Shown: piece after piece, positions 1 to 7,796 of the stretch
How positions within the stretch are numbered: position 1 is the stretch's first letter
How the letters are laid out: each line of letters starts with the position of its first letter
DNA from: Acidobacteriota bacterium
Lineage (GTDB): Bacteria > Acidobacteriota > Terriglobia > Terriglobales > Acidobacteriaceae
Assembly (NCBI GenBank): GCA_021791935.1
Contig: JAJYVR010000003.1
Coordinates: 1 to 35,976 of the forward strand
Direction of reading: 5' to 3'
DNA length: 35,976 nucleotides
The notes under the pieces: model-generated
The model's database searches: none
Told to the model about the DNA's origin: nothing
What the model saw: only the letters and a program-made list of their open reading frames with translations
Made by a program: the position numbers and the translations under genes

Positions 1-48
1 TGATTCTCCTCTTCGTGCGCTTGGCGGCTCACGTTTGGAGTTTCTGGG

Positions 49-1080
49 ATGGACTCCCGTAAATGTCAAACTGCTCGGGTCCCCCGGCAGAGCCGGGGGA
101 CTTTCCCGGTCGGTAACATTCGCGGTCTCCAGCTCACATCATTTGCCGAGCTTGTCCAGCGAAGTGTCGTAGAAGGATTCGTGGAGTGGTCGATCAACGA
201 GCGAGGCATGAAGGGGCTGTCTATTAAGCCACGGATTGGGATGATTGCTGCCGTTGTTAAGAACCATCCGAAGTTTGCCGGCACAGACTATTCCTGGTTT
301 AAGACACTCGCAGATAGCATCCCGCTTGAAGACGAGTCAGAACTGAAGAAGAGGAAAGCCGCGAGGTATCTCGAATATGAGATTTTCGAGACCATCCCCA
401 TGGCAATTCACGCCGAGGTGAACTCCTCATTCCGAAAGAAGCGCACGCACCATGCAGCTTGCCTTGCCACCGAAGAGTTGCTGATCAGATGGCTTCTCAT
501 TCTCCCGTGGCGGCAGCGCAATATTCGGGAATGCAGGATCGGAGGACCAAATCCGAATGTCTTCAAAGGAAAGATCAGCCCATTTTCCGATCTCGACAGA
601 CCTGCATGGGTCATCGATCAGCAAGCGCGGAATCCGGAAACCGAGTTCTGGCAGTTCTCTTTTGCCCCCGCCGAAACTAAGACGAAGGTCGAAGCGCGCG
701 CGATACTGCCGAAGCATTTGATCGAGCCACTGGAAGAGTACCTAGCCAAGTATCGTCCCGAGTTGCTCAATGGCAAAACCTCAGTGAATCTGTTTCTCAA
801 TCGAGCAGGCCGCGCGTTGCAAGCGTCAAGCATCCGGAACATTGTCGAGCAGTGGACATTCAGGTGCGGCGATGTTCGCATGAATCCCCATCAGGCAAGA
901 GACAGCTTTGCGTTCAGGTGGCTTAAGGAGCACCCGAGGGACTTCCTCCTGCTGTCGAAGATTTTGTGGCATAGGAATATCCAGACAACGATCAACACGT
1001 ACGGCGCCAGGTTCAATGTGTCCTCCGGCATGTGCGCCGTCGAAGAATGGATCGAACAACGTGAAGGCCGGGCGGCATAG
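49..1080 (+). CDS. Divergent tyrosine recombinase/integrase
   Basis: Probable site-specific DNA recombinase of the tyrosine family, acting on the mobile element at this edge. The C-terminal half of the 343-residue protein carries the catalytic signature: an arginine cluster in LPWRQRNIRE (about R155-R160), an HxxR box at H281-R284, a histidine in WHRN (H308) and the candidate nucleophile Y318 in NTYGARF. The N-terminal third shows no domain I recognise. The start at 49 is the first ATG after an in-frame TGA at positions 1-3, with a GGAG 10 bases upstream, so the gene is probably complete, although a longer ancestral N-terminus cut by that stop cannot be excluded. It lies upstream of a small HTH gene and a second integrase on the same strand, which suggests a recombination module. 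The family call is firm; its substrate is unknown. Confidence 0.8.
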   Translation: MDSRKCQTARVPRQSRGTFPVGNIRGLQLTSFAELVQRSVVEGFVEWSINERGMKGLSIKPRIGMIAAVVKNHPKFAGTDYSWFKTLADSIPLEDESELKKRKAARYLEYEIFETIPMAIHAEVNSSFRKKRTHHAACLATEELLIRWLLILPWRQRNIRECRIGGPNPNVFKGKISPFSDLDRPAWVIDQQARNPETEFWQFSFAPAETKTKVEARAILPKHLIEPLEEYLAKYRPELLNGKTSVNLFLNRAGRALQASSIRNIVEQWTFRCGDVRMNPHQARDSFAFRWLKEHPRDFLLLSKILWHRNIQTTINTYGARFNVSSGMCAVEEWIEQREGRAA

Positions 1081-1135
1081 CGGCATGCACGTCCTCACTT
1101 CACACACCAGCAACCAGCAAGGAGACCCGGCGTTC

Positions 1136-1357
1136 ATGCAAGCCACCAACTCAACTCGAACAACTAATCAACCGCTCACGCCCGACGCTGCCGCGGAATA
1201 TCTCGGCCTTGACGTGAAGACAGTTACCCGTTGGGCCCGGCAAGGATACCTGCCTGGCCATCCGCTTGGAGAGGGCAAGCGCAAGTTCTGGCGCTTTTTC
1301 GAAAGCGAGCTGCAGGAATGGCTGGCGGCCAAATCCAATCGATCGGACGCCGCATGA
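1136..1357 (+). CDS. Small HTH DNA-binding protein, excisionase/AlpA-like
   Basis: This 73-residue protein has a MerR/excisionase-type winged helix: LTPDAAAEYLGLDVKTVTRWARQ forms the helix-turn-helix (shown from about residue 13), followed by a basic wing with KRKFWRF and the typical SELQEWLA helix. Such proteins bind DNA and either direct excision or regulate the integrase gene. The reading frame opens much further upstream, inside the preceding recombinase, but the ATG at 1136 has a good AAGGAG at 1119-1124 and matches the usual size of the family. The stop at 1355-1357 overlaps a possible ATG of the downstream integrase frame (1354). Its position between two recombinases fits a role as recombination directionality factor; that role is inferred. 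Confidence 0.78.
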   Translation: MQATNSTRTTNQPLTPDAAAEYLGLDVKTVTRWARQGYLPGHPLGEGKRKFWRFFESELQEWLAAKSNRSDAA

Positions 1358-1422
1358 ATTCCATCCGCCCCTCCACACCAGCCCAAGATGTAAACTCGAC
1401 CACAGCCATCAGTGCGCCTCAC

Positions 1423-1428
1423 AAGGAG
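1423..1428 (+). promoter_or_regulatory. Ribosome binding site deciding the integrase start
   Basis: A perfect AAGGAG lies 9 bases before the ATG at 1438. It favours this start over the in-frame ATG at 1354, which would overlap the HTH gene and has no comparable site. Confidence 0.7.
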
Positions 1429-1437
1429 AAACTCCGA

Positions 1438-2634
1438 ATGAAAGCGCAAAGGTATCAACGCGGTTCACTGAGCCTGCGAAAGCGGAAGAGCCTTCCCGAT
1501 GTCTGGGAGTTCCGTCATTACGAGGAAGTGGGAAACAAGACCGCCTACAAGAAACAGATTGTGGGCGACGTCATCCAGTTCCCTAAGCGGAAGGACGCCG
1601 AGAAGGCCGTCGCACAGCTCAGGGTGGACATCAACCAGGGAGCCGAACACGCTCCCATGAATGTCGAACAGCTCGCTGTCCATTACCAGGAGATCGAGCT
1701 GCCTTCGAAAGCATACTCAACGCAGGAGGGGTACAAGAATTACCTCAAACTGCATGTTTTGCCGAAGTGGGGCCAGCACTCCCTGTCCGCCGTCAAGGCC
1801 GTCGAAGTCGAAGCGTGGCTTCGGGGTCTCAAGACAGCAAAAGGGAAAACCGCCAGTCCCGGCACTAAGACCAAGGTCAGGAACTTGATGTCTGCTTTGT
1901 TCAGCCACGCCATCCGGTACGAGTGGTCGTCGCGCAACCCGATTTCCTCGGTGCGCTCGTCGGCCAAGCGGCTACGCACCCCGGACATTCTGACCACGGA
2001 GGAGTTCCAGGCTCTCATCCCGGAACTTTCCCAGCGAGCCAGAGTGATCGTCCTGCTTGCCGGCAGCACCGGCCTGCGGCGTGGGGAGATGATTGCCCTG
2101 CGTTGGCGTGACATTGATTTCGAGTCGTGCCAGGCAGATGTCCAGCATTCCATCTGGCGCAACGTGGAAGGCGACACCAAAACAGAAGTCTCCCGCAAGC
2201 CGGTGCCGCTCCCTCCGTTCGTCGTTGAGGAACTGAAGCAGTGGCGGGAAGGATCGCTCTACAATTCAGAGGATGATTTTGTCTTCCCGTCTGTCCAGAA
2301 GAATGGCAAGCAAGCTATTTCGCCGGACAGCATTCTCAAGCGCGAGATTAGACCTGCACTGCAGAGGATCGGGGTGACGAAGCAGGTGGGCTATCACACG
2401 TTCAGACACAGCCTCGCAACGCTGCTCGGAGAGCTTGGCGTCAGCATCAAGACGACCCAGGAGCTTCTTCGCCACGCCAACCCGAACATCACGATGCGGA
2501 TATACCAACAAGCCGTCAGCAAGCAGAAACGGGCGGCACAGAAACTCGCGTTTGGGGCCATGTTTTCCGATGGGTTGCAATCGAACCCACCAGCACACAA
2601 CTCGGGGGCACGAGAGATGTGGACATTGCCATAA
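1438..2634 (+). CDS. Tyrosine-type site-specific integrase
   Basis: This 398-residue integrase most likely inserts the element at the neighbouring tRNA-Asp. Counted from the ATG at 1438, the N-terminal part (about 1-65) is a basic arm-binding type region, about 70-180 is the core-binding SAM-like domain, and the rest is the catalytic domain. Visible catalytic residues are R214 in TGLRRGE, H320 and R323 in HTFRH, H346 in LLRHAN and the nucleophile Y356 in MRIYQQ. Length and layout are those of phage and island integrases. The gene ends 22 bases before the tRNA 3' end, with the orientation usual for tRNA-targeting elements. The element would therefore extend to the left, beyond this window. The final 20 or so residues are low complexity and probably not conserved. 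Confidence 0.9.
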   Translation: MKAQRYQRGSLSLRKRKSLPDVWEFRHYEEVGNKTAYKKQIVGDVIQFPKRKDAEKAVAQLRVDINQGAEHAPMNVEQLAVHYQEIELPSKAYSTQEGYKNYLKLHVLPKWGQHSLSAVKAVEVEAWLRGLKTAKGKTASPGTKTKVRNLMSALFSHAIRYEWSSRNPISSVRSSAKRLRTPDILTTEEFQALIPELSQRARVIVLLAGSTGLRRGEMIALRWRDIDFESCQADVQHSIWRNVEGDTKTEVSRKPVPLPPFVVEELKQWREGSLYNSEDDFVFPSVQKNGKQAISPDSILKREIRPALQRIGVTKQVGYHTFRHSLATLLGELGVSIKTTQELLRHANPNITMRIYQQAVSKQKRAAQKLAFGAMFSDGLQSNPPAHNSGAREMWTLP

Positions 2635-2656
2635 ACCCTTGTTTCTAATTGGTTTA

Positions 2657-2734
<78 letters not shown>

Positions 2735-2781
2735 GATGCGCGTCCCGCAGTAGTTACGGTGGCGATCTGCGATGCAGCGTT

Positions 2782-2787
2782 AGTGTA
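2782..2787 (-). promoter_or_regulatory. Possible -10 box of the tRNA-Asp promoter
   Basis: On the minus strand TACACT lies about 50 bases before the mature tRNA 5' end. A poor -35 (TTTCAT) can be placed 17 bases further upstream. This is a weak call. Confidence 0.3.
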
Positions 2788-2937
2788 CCAGAGCGCTTGC
2801 GGCGATGAAAAGCTGGCCCCGCGCTGCGCTTGAAAAGCCTGGCCCGATGAGGACCTTCTCTCATCCGGATTTTTGCCCTTGCCGATGGCCGAGCACTTTT
2901 TCTCGGTATTTTTTTGCTGCCAAAACTGGGCCGAAAA

Positions 2938-2989
2938 TTGGTTGCCTTAGCAACTATTTTGCGGATTTGGTTGCCTTAGCAACTATTTT
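2938..2989. repeat. Tandem 23-bp repeats with MarR-box-like palindromes
   Basis: Two identical 23-base copies occupy 2938-2960 and 2967-2989, separated by 6 bases (29-base period). Each contains the palindrome GTTGC-CTTA-GCAAC, whose core TTGCCTTAGCAA matches 10 of 12 positions of the E. coli MarR operator core TTGCCTGGGCAA. They lie just after the pilP stop and before tRNA-Asp (minus strand). No gene starts next to them, so they are either an orphaned operator pair or short hairpins ending the pilus transcript. The rest of 2734-2996 holds a 5-bp hairpin near 2890-2907 (CCGAG/CTCGG, flanked by T runs) and no gene I can support. Confidence 0.7.
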
Positions 2990-2996
2990 CCCTGGG

Positions 2997-3626
2997 TCAA
3001 CCGATCAGCAACGGCAAGGTCTGCTGGTTGGAGTAGGCAAGGTCCTCGATTACGACCGAATTGTCGTTGATTTGGACCACCTTGTACCGTCCGTCGACGA
3101 TATCGCCTTGTCCGGCGATAAAAACATCTTCCCCATGCATCAGGAAAACCAGCTTGCGCCCATTCTGCACCTGGGCAAAACCATAAAACTTCAGGTCGAT
3201 GGGCGGCGGAGGAGCAGGTCCAGCGGTGGCCGCGGCCGCCCCCGCCATCGTGCGCGCCGAGGCGATGGGTTTCTCGATCGCATCCACCGGGACGGGCGGC
3301 AGCGAGTCCTTGGAAAATATGTTGCGGCTGGTACCCGTGTAGACGGTGTTCTCCGCCTTCGCCATCGCTTCAGGATGCAGCGTGGGATCGAGACTGGTTG
3401 CGCTTTCCAAATGCTGCGCGGGTCTGCCTGTATCCCCGCTTGCGCGGCTTGATGGGCCGGCGGCAGGCGTTGGCGCCGTGGATCCAGTCGTGGCGGGCGG
3501 CGGCGCGGATGATGGCCCGGTCTCCAACTGCCACAACGTGTGCGCAAACCAAGTCAGCGCCAGAGACACGGAAACCATCGCGATCCAGCGCTTTTTCTTG
3601 TCCTCGGTGCCGAGTCGAATCGCCAT
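2997..3626 (-). CDS. pilP: Type IV pilus alignment protein PilP-like
   Basis: This 209-residue inner-membrane protein occupies the PilP position of a pilMNOP set. It has a short basic N-terminus, one membrane segment (about residues 14-32), a long Pro/Ala/Thr-rich periplasmic linker to about 130, and a C-terminal beta-rich domain (about 140-209) with the GspC/PilP-like pattern FYGFAQV...GEDVFIAGQGDIVDG. Classical PilP is a lipoprotein that links PilN-PilO to the PilQ secretin; this one lacks a lipobox and appears anchored by a transmembrane helix. It starts 7 bases after pilO. No pilQ follows. The assignment rests mostly on gene order and the C-terminal domain; GspC-like is the alternative name. 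Confidence 0.68.
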   Translation of the reverse strand: MAIRLGTEDKKKRWIAMVSVSLALTWFAHTLWQLETGPSSAPPPATTGSTAPTPAAGPSSRASGDTGRPAQHLESATSLDPTLHPEAMAKAENTVYTGTSRNIFSKDSLPPVPVDAIEKPIASARTMAGAAAATAGPAPPPPIDLKFYGFAQVQNGRKLVFLMHGEDVFIAGQGDIVDGRYKVVQINDNSVVIEDLAYSNQQTLPLLIG

Positions 3627-3633
3627 CGTTTCC

Positions 3634-4251
3634 CTACTGCTCCGTGGAGTTGGTATCGGTGGTTGTATTTGGCAAGGCAGCGCCAGCGTTGGCCGTGTCT
3701 GCCCGCAGGTATGTGGTAAGGCGCATGCGCAGGCTGACGACGCCGCTTTGCTGCCCGTTCAGCGCAATGCCATCGATCAGGAAAAAAAGCCTGTCTCTCT
3801 CCAATCCATTGATGAAGCGGACGACGGGAGCATAATCGCCGCTCAAGCTGGCTTCCATGTCCATTTCCACCAGGCCCTGCTGCGGTTTGCGGTGCGCGTA
3901 CTGGCCCCGGGCCAGCAGAACGTTATTCTTGACCGCCAGGGCGCCCAACTCGGTCAAGACTTCCGAGTCGGTGGCCGGAAAGCGCTTTTCATAGAACGCC
4001 TGCTGGTCCAGCCTGGCCTGCCGGATTTTTTTGTCCAGTCCGCGCAGCGGCGTGGTCTTCAACTTCATCGCACGATATTCCGCTTGACGCTGTTCAATGC
4101 GCGCCGCATTTCCCGCGCTGGCCCGATTCCAGGCAAACACCAGCCGCACAGCCAGGGTCAAATTCAGCATCAACAGCAAAACCAGGACGCCATAATGCCA
4201 ATGTTGCGCGGCGATGCGAATGTTGGTCCAGCGTGGACGCGAAAGATTCAT
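3634..4251 (-). CDS. pilO: Type IV pilus inner-membrane protein PilO-like
   Basis: This 205-residue bitopic protein is of the PilO type. It has a short cytoplasmic N-terminus, one membrane helix (HYGVLVLLLMLNLTLAVRL region, about 18-40), a coiled-coil stretch (about 45-90) and a ferredoxin-like periplasmic domain with the PilO pattern of a YEKRFP segment and SGDYAPVVRFINGLER. PilO dimerises with PilN and joins the inner-membrane platform to PilP. Its start overlaps the pilN stop by 4 bases (ATGA), showing translational coupling. The C-terminal 20 residues are Thr/Asn-rich and probably disordered. Confidence 0.8.
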   Translation of the reverse strand: MNLSRPRWTNIRIAAQHWHYGVLVLLLMLNLTLAVRLVFAWNRASAGNAARIEQRQAEYRAMKLKTTPLRGLDKKIRQARLDQQAFYEKRFPATDSEVLTELGALAVKNNVLLARGQYAHRKPQQGLVEMDMEASLSGDYAPVVRFINGLERDRLFFLIDGIALNGQQSGVVSLRMRLTTYLRADTANAGAALPNTTTDTNSTEQ

Positions 4252-4994
4252 CGCCCACCTCGCGTTGCCGTGGGAGGCGCATGGGCCGGCGCGCGGCGCG
4301 ATACGGCGTTGCCACCGGATTGAGACGCGTTTGTCTCGCCTTGCGTCCCGTGGGTCCCCGATTTCTTCTCTTCAGCGTTGACATCGGTCGATGCCAGGCC
4401 ACCCGGATTGAACCCGGCGAGAATCTCGACATTCACGTCGGTCGCTTCCGACATGGTAGGGCGAAATCCCGCCTGCCCTTGTCCTTGGATGTCGGCGGTC
4501 TCTGCAACGACAAGCGGCTGAATGAAGTGGGGCGATTTTTCCAGGTTGCCGACCAGTCCCACCACCTTGTCGCGAGGGCCGTTGACCCGCAGGCGCATCA
4601 TGACGAGGCCCTCTTTTGTCATTTGCGGATCGATACTCATCACCTGCACGCCCTGAGGCAGCACCAACTCCAGGTCCATCATTGCCGTAGTCCAGGAAAA
4701 GGACTTGCGGAGAAAAATCCGGTTCAAGAAATCCGACCGCTCCAGGGTGGCCGCATTGGCAGGCTCGCGCATCAGCGCCTGGTCCCGTTGCCATTCCTGC
4801 TGCAGTTGCCGCGAGGCGACCGTCCAGCGATGGACGACAGCCTGGGCCCGGTCGGCCTTGACCTCGGCACGACGCAGCAGAAGGAAAAGGACCAGCGCCA
4901 GAACCATCAGCGCGCCCGCAACGATCCGCAGTCGCAGCAGCACGGGCCGCAGTTCGAAAAAAGGCCGGGAAGCGAGATTGAGAGTCATACGCAT
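4248..4994 (-). CDS. pilN: Type IV pilus inner-membrane protein PilN
   Basis: This 248-residue PilN homologue starts with the typical MRMTLNLASRPF motif, which in PilN binds PilM on the cytoplasmic face. A membrane helix (about 23-42) follows, then a coiled coil and a periplasmic ferredoxin-like domain ending near residue 190. The frame is open further upstream, but the ATG at 4994 sits in a TGATG junction with the pilM stop and gives the conserved N-terminus. The last 50 or so residues are a Gly/Ser/Thr/Ala-rich tail not seen in classical PilN. The gene is coupled at both ends, to pilM and pilO. Confidence 0.85.
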   Translation of the reverse strand: MRMTLNLASRPFFELRPVLLRLRIVAGALMVLALVLFLLLRRAEVKADRAQAVVHRWTVASRQLQQEWQRDQALMREPANAATLERSDFLNRIFLRKSFSWTTAMMDLELVLPQGVQVMSIDPQMTKEGLVMMRLRVNGPRDKVVGLVGNLEKSPHFIQPLVVAETADIQGQGQAGFRPTMSEATDVNVEILAGFNPGGLASTDVNAEEKKSGTHGTQGETNASQSGGNAVSRRAPAHAPPTATRGGR

Positions 4995-5920
4995 CAGCCG
5001 CGCAGCGCCCCCACCACACTTGTAAACCGTCCAGGATCGACCTCGCTGGGGACCGCGCCGGCGGAGAAGGATTGCGAGTTGACCAGGCTGCGCAACGGAA
5101 TCTGCCACGCTTCGTCCGCGGCAAGATGCTGCCGCAATACATCGGTCGACTCGAGGCCCGCCACCCACAGTTCCCGCAGGGGCACATGCAGGGCGTCCTC
5201 GTAATAGGCGGCGGCGATCAGGACTGCCTGCGCCATATCGCCCAACTCAGTGTTGACGCGATCGGTCGTCCGGTAGAGCAGCAATTCCCCATTGTGCGTG
5301 ATGGCCGTCGTCATCGAATCCTGCTCGGTGTGCACCAGCAGATGCGAGCCCGTGTCCGGCAGCGCAGCCATCGCCGCCAAGGTCGCCGGCAACAGGACGC
5401 CGGGTTCGCGCTGCATGCTTCGCACCATGGACTCGACTTCCTCTCGTACTTCCGCCGACATGGCGGCCGCAATCACCTGCACGGGAGCATCTTTTTTGGC
5501 GACGTTGGAAGGGTTCAACAACTGGTAGGAGACGGCTGCCGCATCGGCGTCAAACGGAAGCATGCGACGCAATCGAAAGCGCACCAGCGGCAGGACCTCC
5601 TGCGGTCTCGCCGGCAGCGTGTCGAAGTCGAGGATATGCACACGGGTACATGCATCCGGCAAGACGATCGTCCAGTCTCGTCCACGGGGATCGACGGAGT
5701 CGAGCGCGTTTTTCAGCGCTGCGTGGACGACGGCGCTGTCGCGAAACACGGGGGCGGTCACTCCGACGGAGACGGCGCCTGCCGGCAAGGGCACGAAGAC
5801 AGCCTTATCCAGCGGGGACTCCATGCGGGCAGCGCCGCCCGCCAGCATCCCATCCGGCGCAATTTCGCAGGCCAGCCGCGGACGCGCTGCAGCTTGCAGT
5901 GAAGTTGGGAAAAGACGCAT
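4994..5920 (-). CDS. pilM: Type IV pilus assembly protein PilM-like (actin fold)
   Basis: This 308-residue protein is in the PilM position and shows the actin/ASKHA-like pattern in places (RDWTIVLPDACTRVHILDF; EVLPLVRFRLRRMLPFD; HLLVHTEQDSMTTAI). PilM is a cytoplasmic ring protein that binds the N-terminus of PilN. The N-terminal nucleotide-binding signature is degenerate and the protein is shorter than the usual ~350 residues, so ATP binding is doubtful. The start at ATG 5920 (MRLFPTSLQ) is preferred to the open frame upstream because that region holds a palindrome and reads as non-coding. The stop overlaps the pilN start (TGATG). Confidence 0.75.
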   Translation of the reverse strand: MRLFPTSLQAAARPRLACEIAPDGMLAGGAARMESPLDKAVFVPLPAGAVSVGVTAPVFRDSAVVHAALKNALDSVDPRGRDWTIVLPDACTRVHILDFDTLPARPQEVLPLVRFRLRRMLPFDADAAAVSYQLLNPSNVAKKDAPVQVIAAAMSAEVREEVESMVRSMQREPGVLLPATLAAMAALPDTGSHLLVHTEQDSMTTAITHNGELLLYRTTDRVNTELGDMAQAVLIAAAYYEDALHVPLRELWVAGLESTDVLRQHLAADEAWQIPLRSLVNSQSFSAGAVPSEVDPGRFTSVVGALRG

Positions 5921-5941
5921 GTAGCTCAAGCTTAGACCGTT

Positions 5942-5958
5942 TTCACAGTACCTGTGAA
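5942..5958. repeat. 17-bp perfect palindrome upstream of pilM
   Basis: TTCACAG-TAC-CTGTGAA is a perfect inverted repeat 22 bases upstream of the pilM start, in the pilB-pilM gap. A related 6-bp-arm version lies upstream of pilB (7770-7789), and a half site lies upstream of the M16 gene near 13150. It may be a regulator binding site. Confidence 0.6.
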
Positions 5959-6046
5959 CTATCAAAAATCGACGATGCGCAGGCGGCGTTCGATGACCGC
6001 CAGCGCCCGGAAACAACTGCTCGACAACCCTTCTTGTGAAAGCGGT

Positions 6047-7681
6047 CTACCGTGAAGCCTCAATGAACGTAACTTTGTTGATCTCTTTCAGCGTTGTCAG
6101 GCCCAAACGGACCCGCTGCAACGCCGACTCCCGCAAGAACGACATGCCTTCGGCGCGCGCCGCTTTGCGCACCTCAGAGCTTGGCCTTTTCTCCAGAATA
6201 ATTTCGCGGATCCTGTCGTTCAGTTCCAGCAATTCGTGGATTGCCGTCCGGCCGCGGTAGCCGGTGCCGCCGCACTCGATACAGCCGGCGCCTTCCTGAA
6301 AATCAAATCCCGACCATTCACTTGTATCCAGTCCGCTGAGTTGCAGCGTCTCGCGATCGTATTGGACCGGTCTCTTGCAATCCTCGCAGATGACTCGAAC
6401 CAGCCGTTGGGCCAGAATGCAGTTCAGCGCGGAAACAAAATTGTAGGGTTCGACGCCCATGTTGAGAAAACGTCCCAGAACGTCCACCACGTTGTTGGCG
6501 TGGACGGTGGTGAAGACCAGGTGGCCGGTGAGGGCGGAGTTGATGGCGATCTGCGCCGTTTCCTGGTCGCGGATTTCGCCGACCAGAATCTTGTCGGGAT
6601 CGTGACGCAGGATGGAACGCAAGCCGCGGGCAAAGGTGAGGCCTTTTTTCTCATTCACCGGAATCTGGGTGATGCCGCGAATCTGATACTCCACCGGATC
6701 TTCAATGGTGATGATCTTATCTTCGTCGCTTTTAATTTCGTTCAAGGCGGCGTAAAGCGTGGTGGTCTTGCCAGAGCCGGTGGGCCCGGTGACCAGCACC
6801 ATGCCGTAGGGCTCGCGAATATAGCGGCGAAAGCGACGCAGGTCCTCCTCCGCGAAGCCGACAACATTCAGCGTCAGGGAGCGGAAGGTTTCACTCATCG
6901 ACTCCTTGTCCAGCACGCGGAGGACCGCATTTTCTCCATGCACGGTGGGCATGATGGAAACACGAAAATCAATCAGGCGGCCTTTGTAGCGGACCCGAAA
7001 ACGGCCGTCCTGGGGAACGCGGCGCTCGGCGATGTCCAGCTCGCTCATGACCTTGATGCGGGAAAGGATGGTCTGGTGATGCTCTCGCGCAATCGGCGCC
7101 ATGGCATGTTGCAGGACGCCGTCGATGCGGTACTTGACCAGCAGACTGTCGTCGTAGGTCTCCAGATGGATATCGCTGGCCCGTCGCTCCAGCGCGGTAA
7201 AGACCATGGTGTCCACCAGCCGGATGATGGGGCTGACGTCTTCCTCCGACGTCAGCTTTTCAATCGAAAGGGTCTCGTCGGTATTGTCTTCGGAGGAGAG
7301 CACATCGAAGGTCAATCCTTCGGTGGCTTCGTCGAGCACGCGCTGCGATTGCTCGGTCTTCTTCAGCAGGTCGGTAATCTGGCTGAGCGTGGCGACCTTG
7401 ACGCCAATTTTCTGCCCCAGAAGGCTGGCAATTTCATCCAGCATCATCAACCGGCTGGGATCGTTGACGGCGATGATCAGCTTGGTTTCCGTCTGTTCCA
7501 GCGGGACGAAGTTGTAGCGGAACATCATGTCGACCGGCACGGTGCGGAACAACTCATGCTGGATACGAAAATTTCTGAGGTCGACAAATTCGCAGCGGTA
7601 TCTGGAGGCAAGCATTTGCGCCTGCGCCGTTTCGTCGCTGACGATGGGCTTTCCGTTGGGAACGATCGCAATCTCCGCCAT
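6047..7681 (-). CDS. pilB: Type IV pilus extension ATPase PilB
   Basis: This 544-residue hexameric ATPase powers pilus extension from the cytoplasmic face. An N-terminal MshEN/T2SSE_N-type domain occupies about 1-120, followed by a linker and the secretion ATPase domain. Visible motifs are the Asp-box region near ASDIH (168-172), Walker A GPTGSGKTT (299-307), Walker B ILVGEIRD (365-372), the His box TGHLVFTTVHAN (385-396) and the tetracysteine zinc site C432/C435 with C467/C470, which is typical of PilB/GspE and absent from PilT. The start has a strong AAGGAG. It lies between pilC and pilM, with a hairpin element and an inverted repeat in the 115-base gap upstream. Confidence 0.94.
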   Translation of the reverse strand: MAEIAIVPNGKPIVSDETAQAQMLASRYRCEFVDLRNFRIQHELFRTVPVDMMFRYNFVPLEQTETKLIIAVNDPSRLMMLDEIASLLGQKIGVKVATLSQITDLLKKTEQSQRVLDEATEGLTFDVLSSEDNTDETLSIEKLTSEEDVSPIIRLVDTMVFTALERRASDIHLETYDDSLLVKYRIDGVLQHAMAPIAREHHQTILSRIKVMSELDIAERRVPQDGRFRVRYKGRLIDFRVSIMPTVHGENAVLRVLDKESMSETFRSLTLNVVGFAEEDLRRFRRYIREPYGMVLVTGPTGSGKTTTLYAALNEIKSDEDKIITIEDPVEYQIRGITQIPVNEKKGLTFARGLRSILRHDPDKILVGEIRDQETAQIAINSALTGHLVFTTVHANNVVDVLGRFLNMGVEPYNFVSALNCILAQRLVRVICEDCKRPVQYDRETLQLSGLDTSEWSGFDFQEGAGCIECGGTGYRGRTAIHELLELNDRIREIILEKRPSSEVRKAARAEGMSFLRESALQRVRLGLTTLKEINKVTFIEASR

Positions 7682-7737
7682 GGTATTTCTCCTTCGCGTG
7701 CATTTTCAAGGTGACTGCAATGCGGGCTTCGTTCCAA

Positions 7738-7768
7738 CCCACCCTAGCTGCGCTAGGATGGGGCACCC
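7738..7768. repeat. GGGTGCCCCA-type hairpin element, copy 1
   Basis: This copy reads GGGTGCCCCA on the minus strand, then a stem CCTAGC/GCTAGG around a 3-base loop with further pairing of the outer CCCA/TGGG bases. It lies in the pilC-pilB gap. Two other elements with the same outer sequence but different stems occur at 13627 and 23022. Confidence 0.7.
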
Positions 7769-7769
7769 A

Positions 7770-7789
7770 TCACAGTACACTATCTGTGA
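7770..7789. repeat. Inverted repeat TCACAG-N8-CTGTGA upstream of pilB
   Basis: The arms TCACAG and CTGTGA match the palindrome upstream of pilM, but the spacer is 8 bases instead of 3. It lies directly after the pilC stop and about 90 bases before the pilB start. It could be an operator shared by the pilus genes. Confidence 0.5.
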
Positions 7790-7796
7790 AAATACT

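Noticed and set aside
2938-2989. Possible CRISPR array
   Set aside because: Only two 23-base repeats with a 6-base spacer and an internal palindrome; this is an operator-like or hairpin repeat.
2805-3452. 215-codon plus-strand frame over the tandem repeats and pilP
   Set aside because: It runs through the repeats and antisense to pilP and has no protein-like pattern.
6236-7714. 492-codon open frame antisense to pilB
   Set aside because: It is the shadow of a high-GC gene; its sequence has no domain pattern, while pilB on the other strand has every expected motif.
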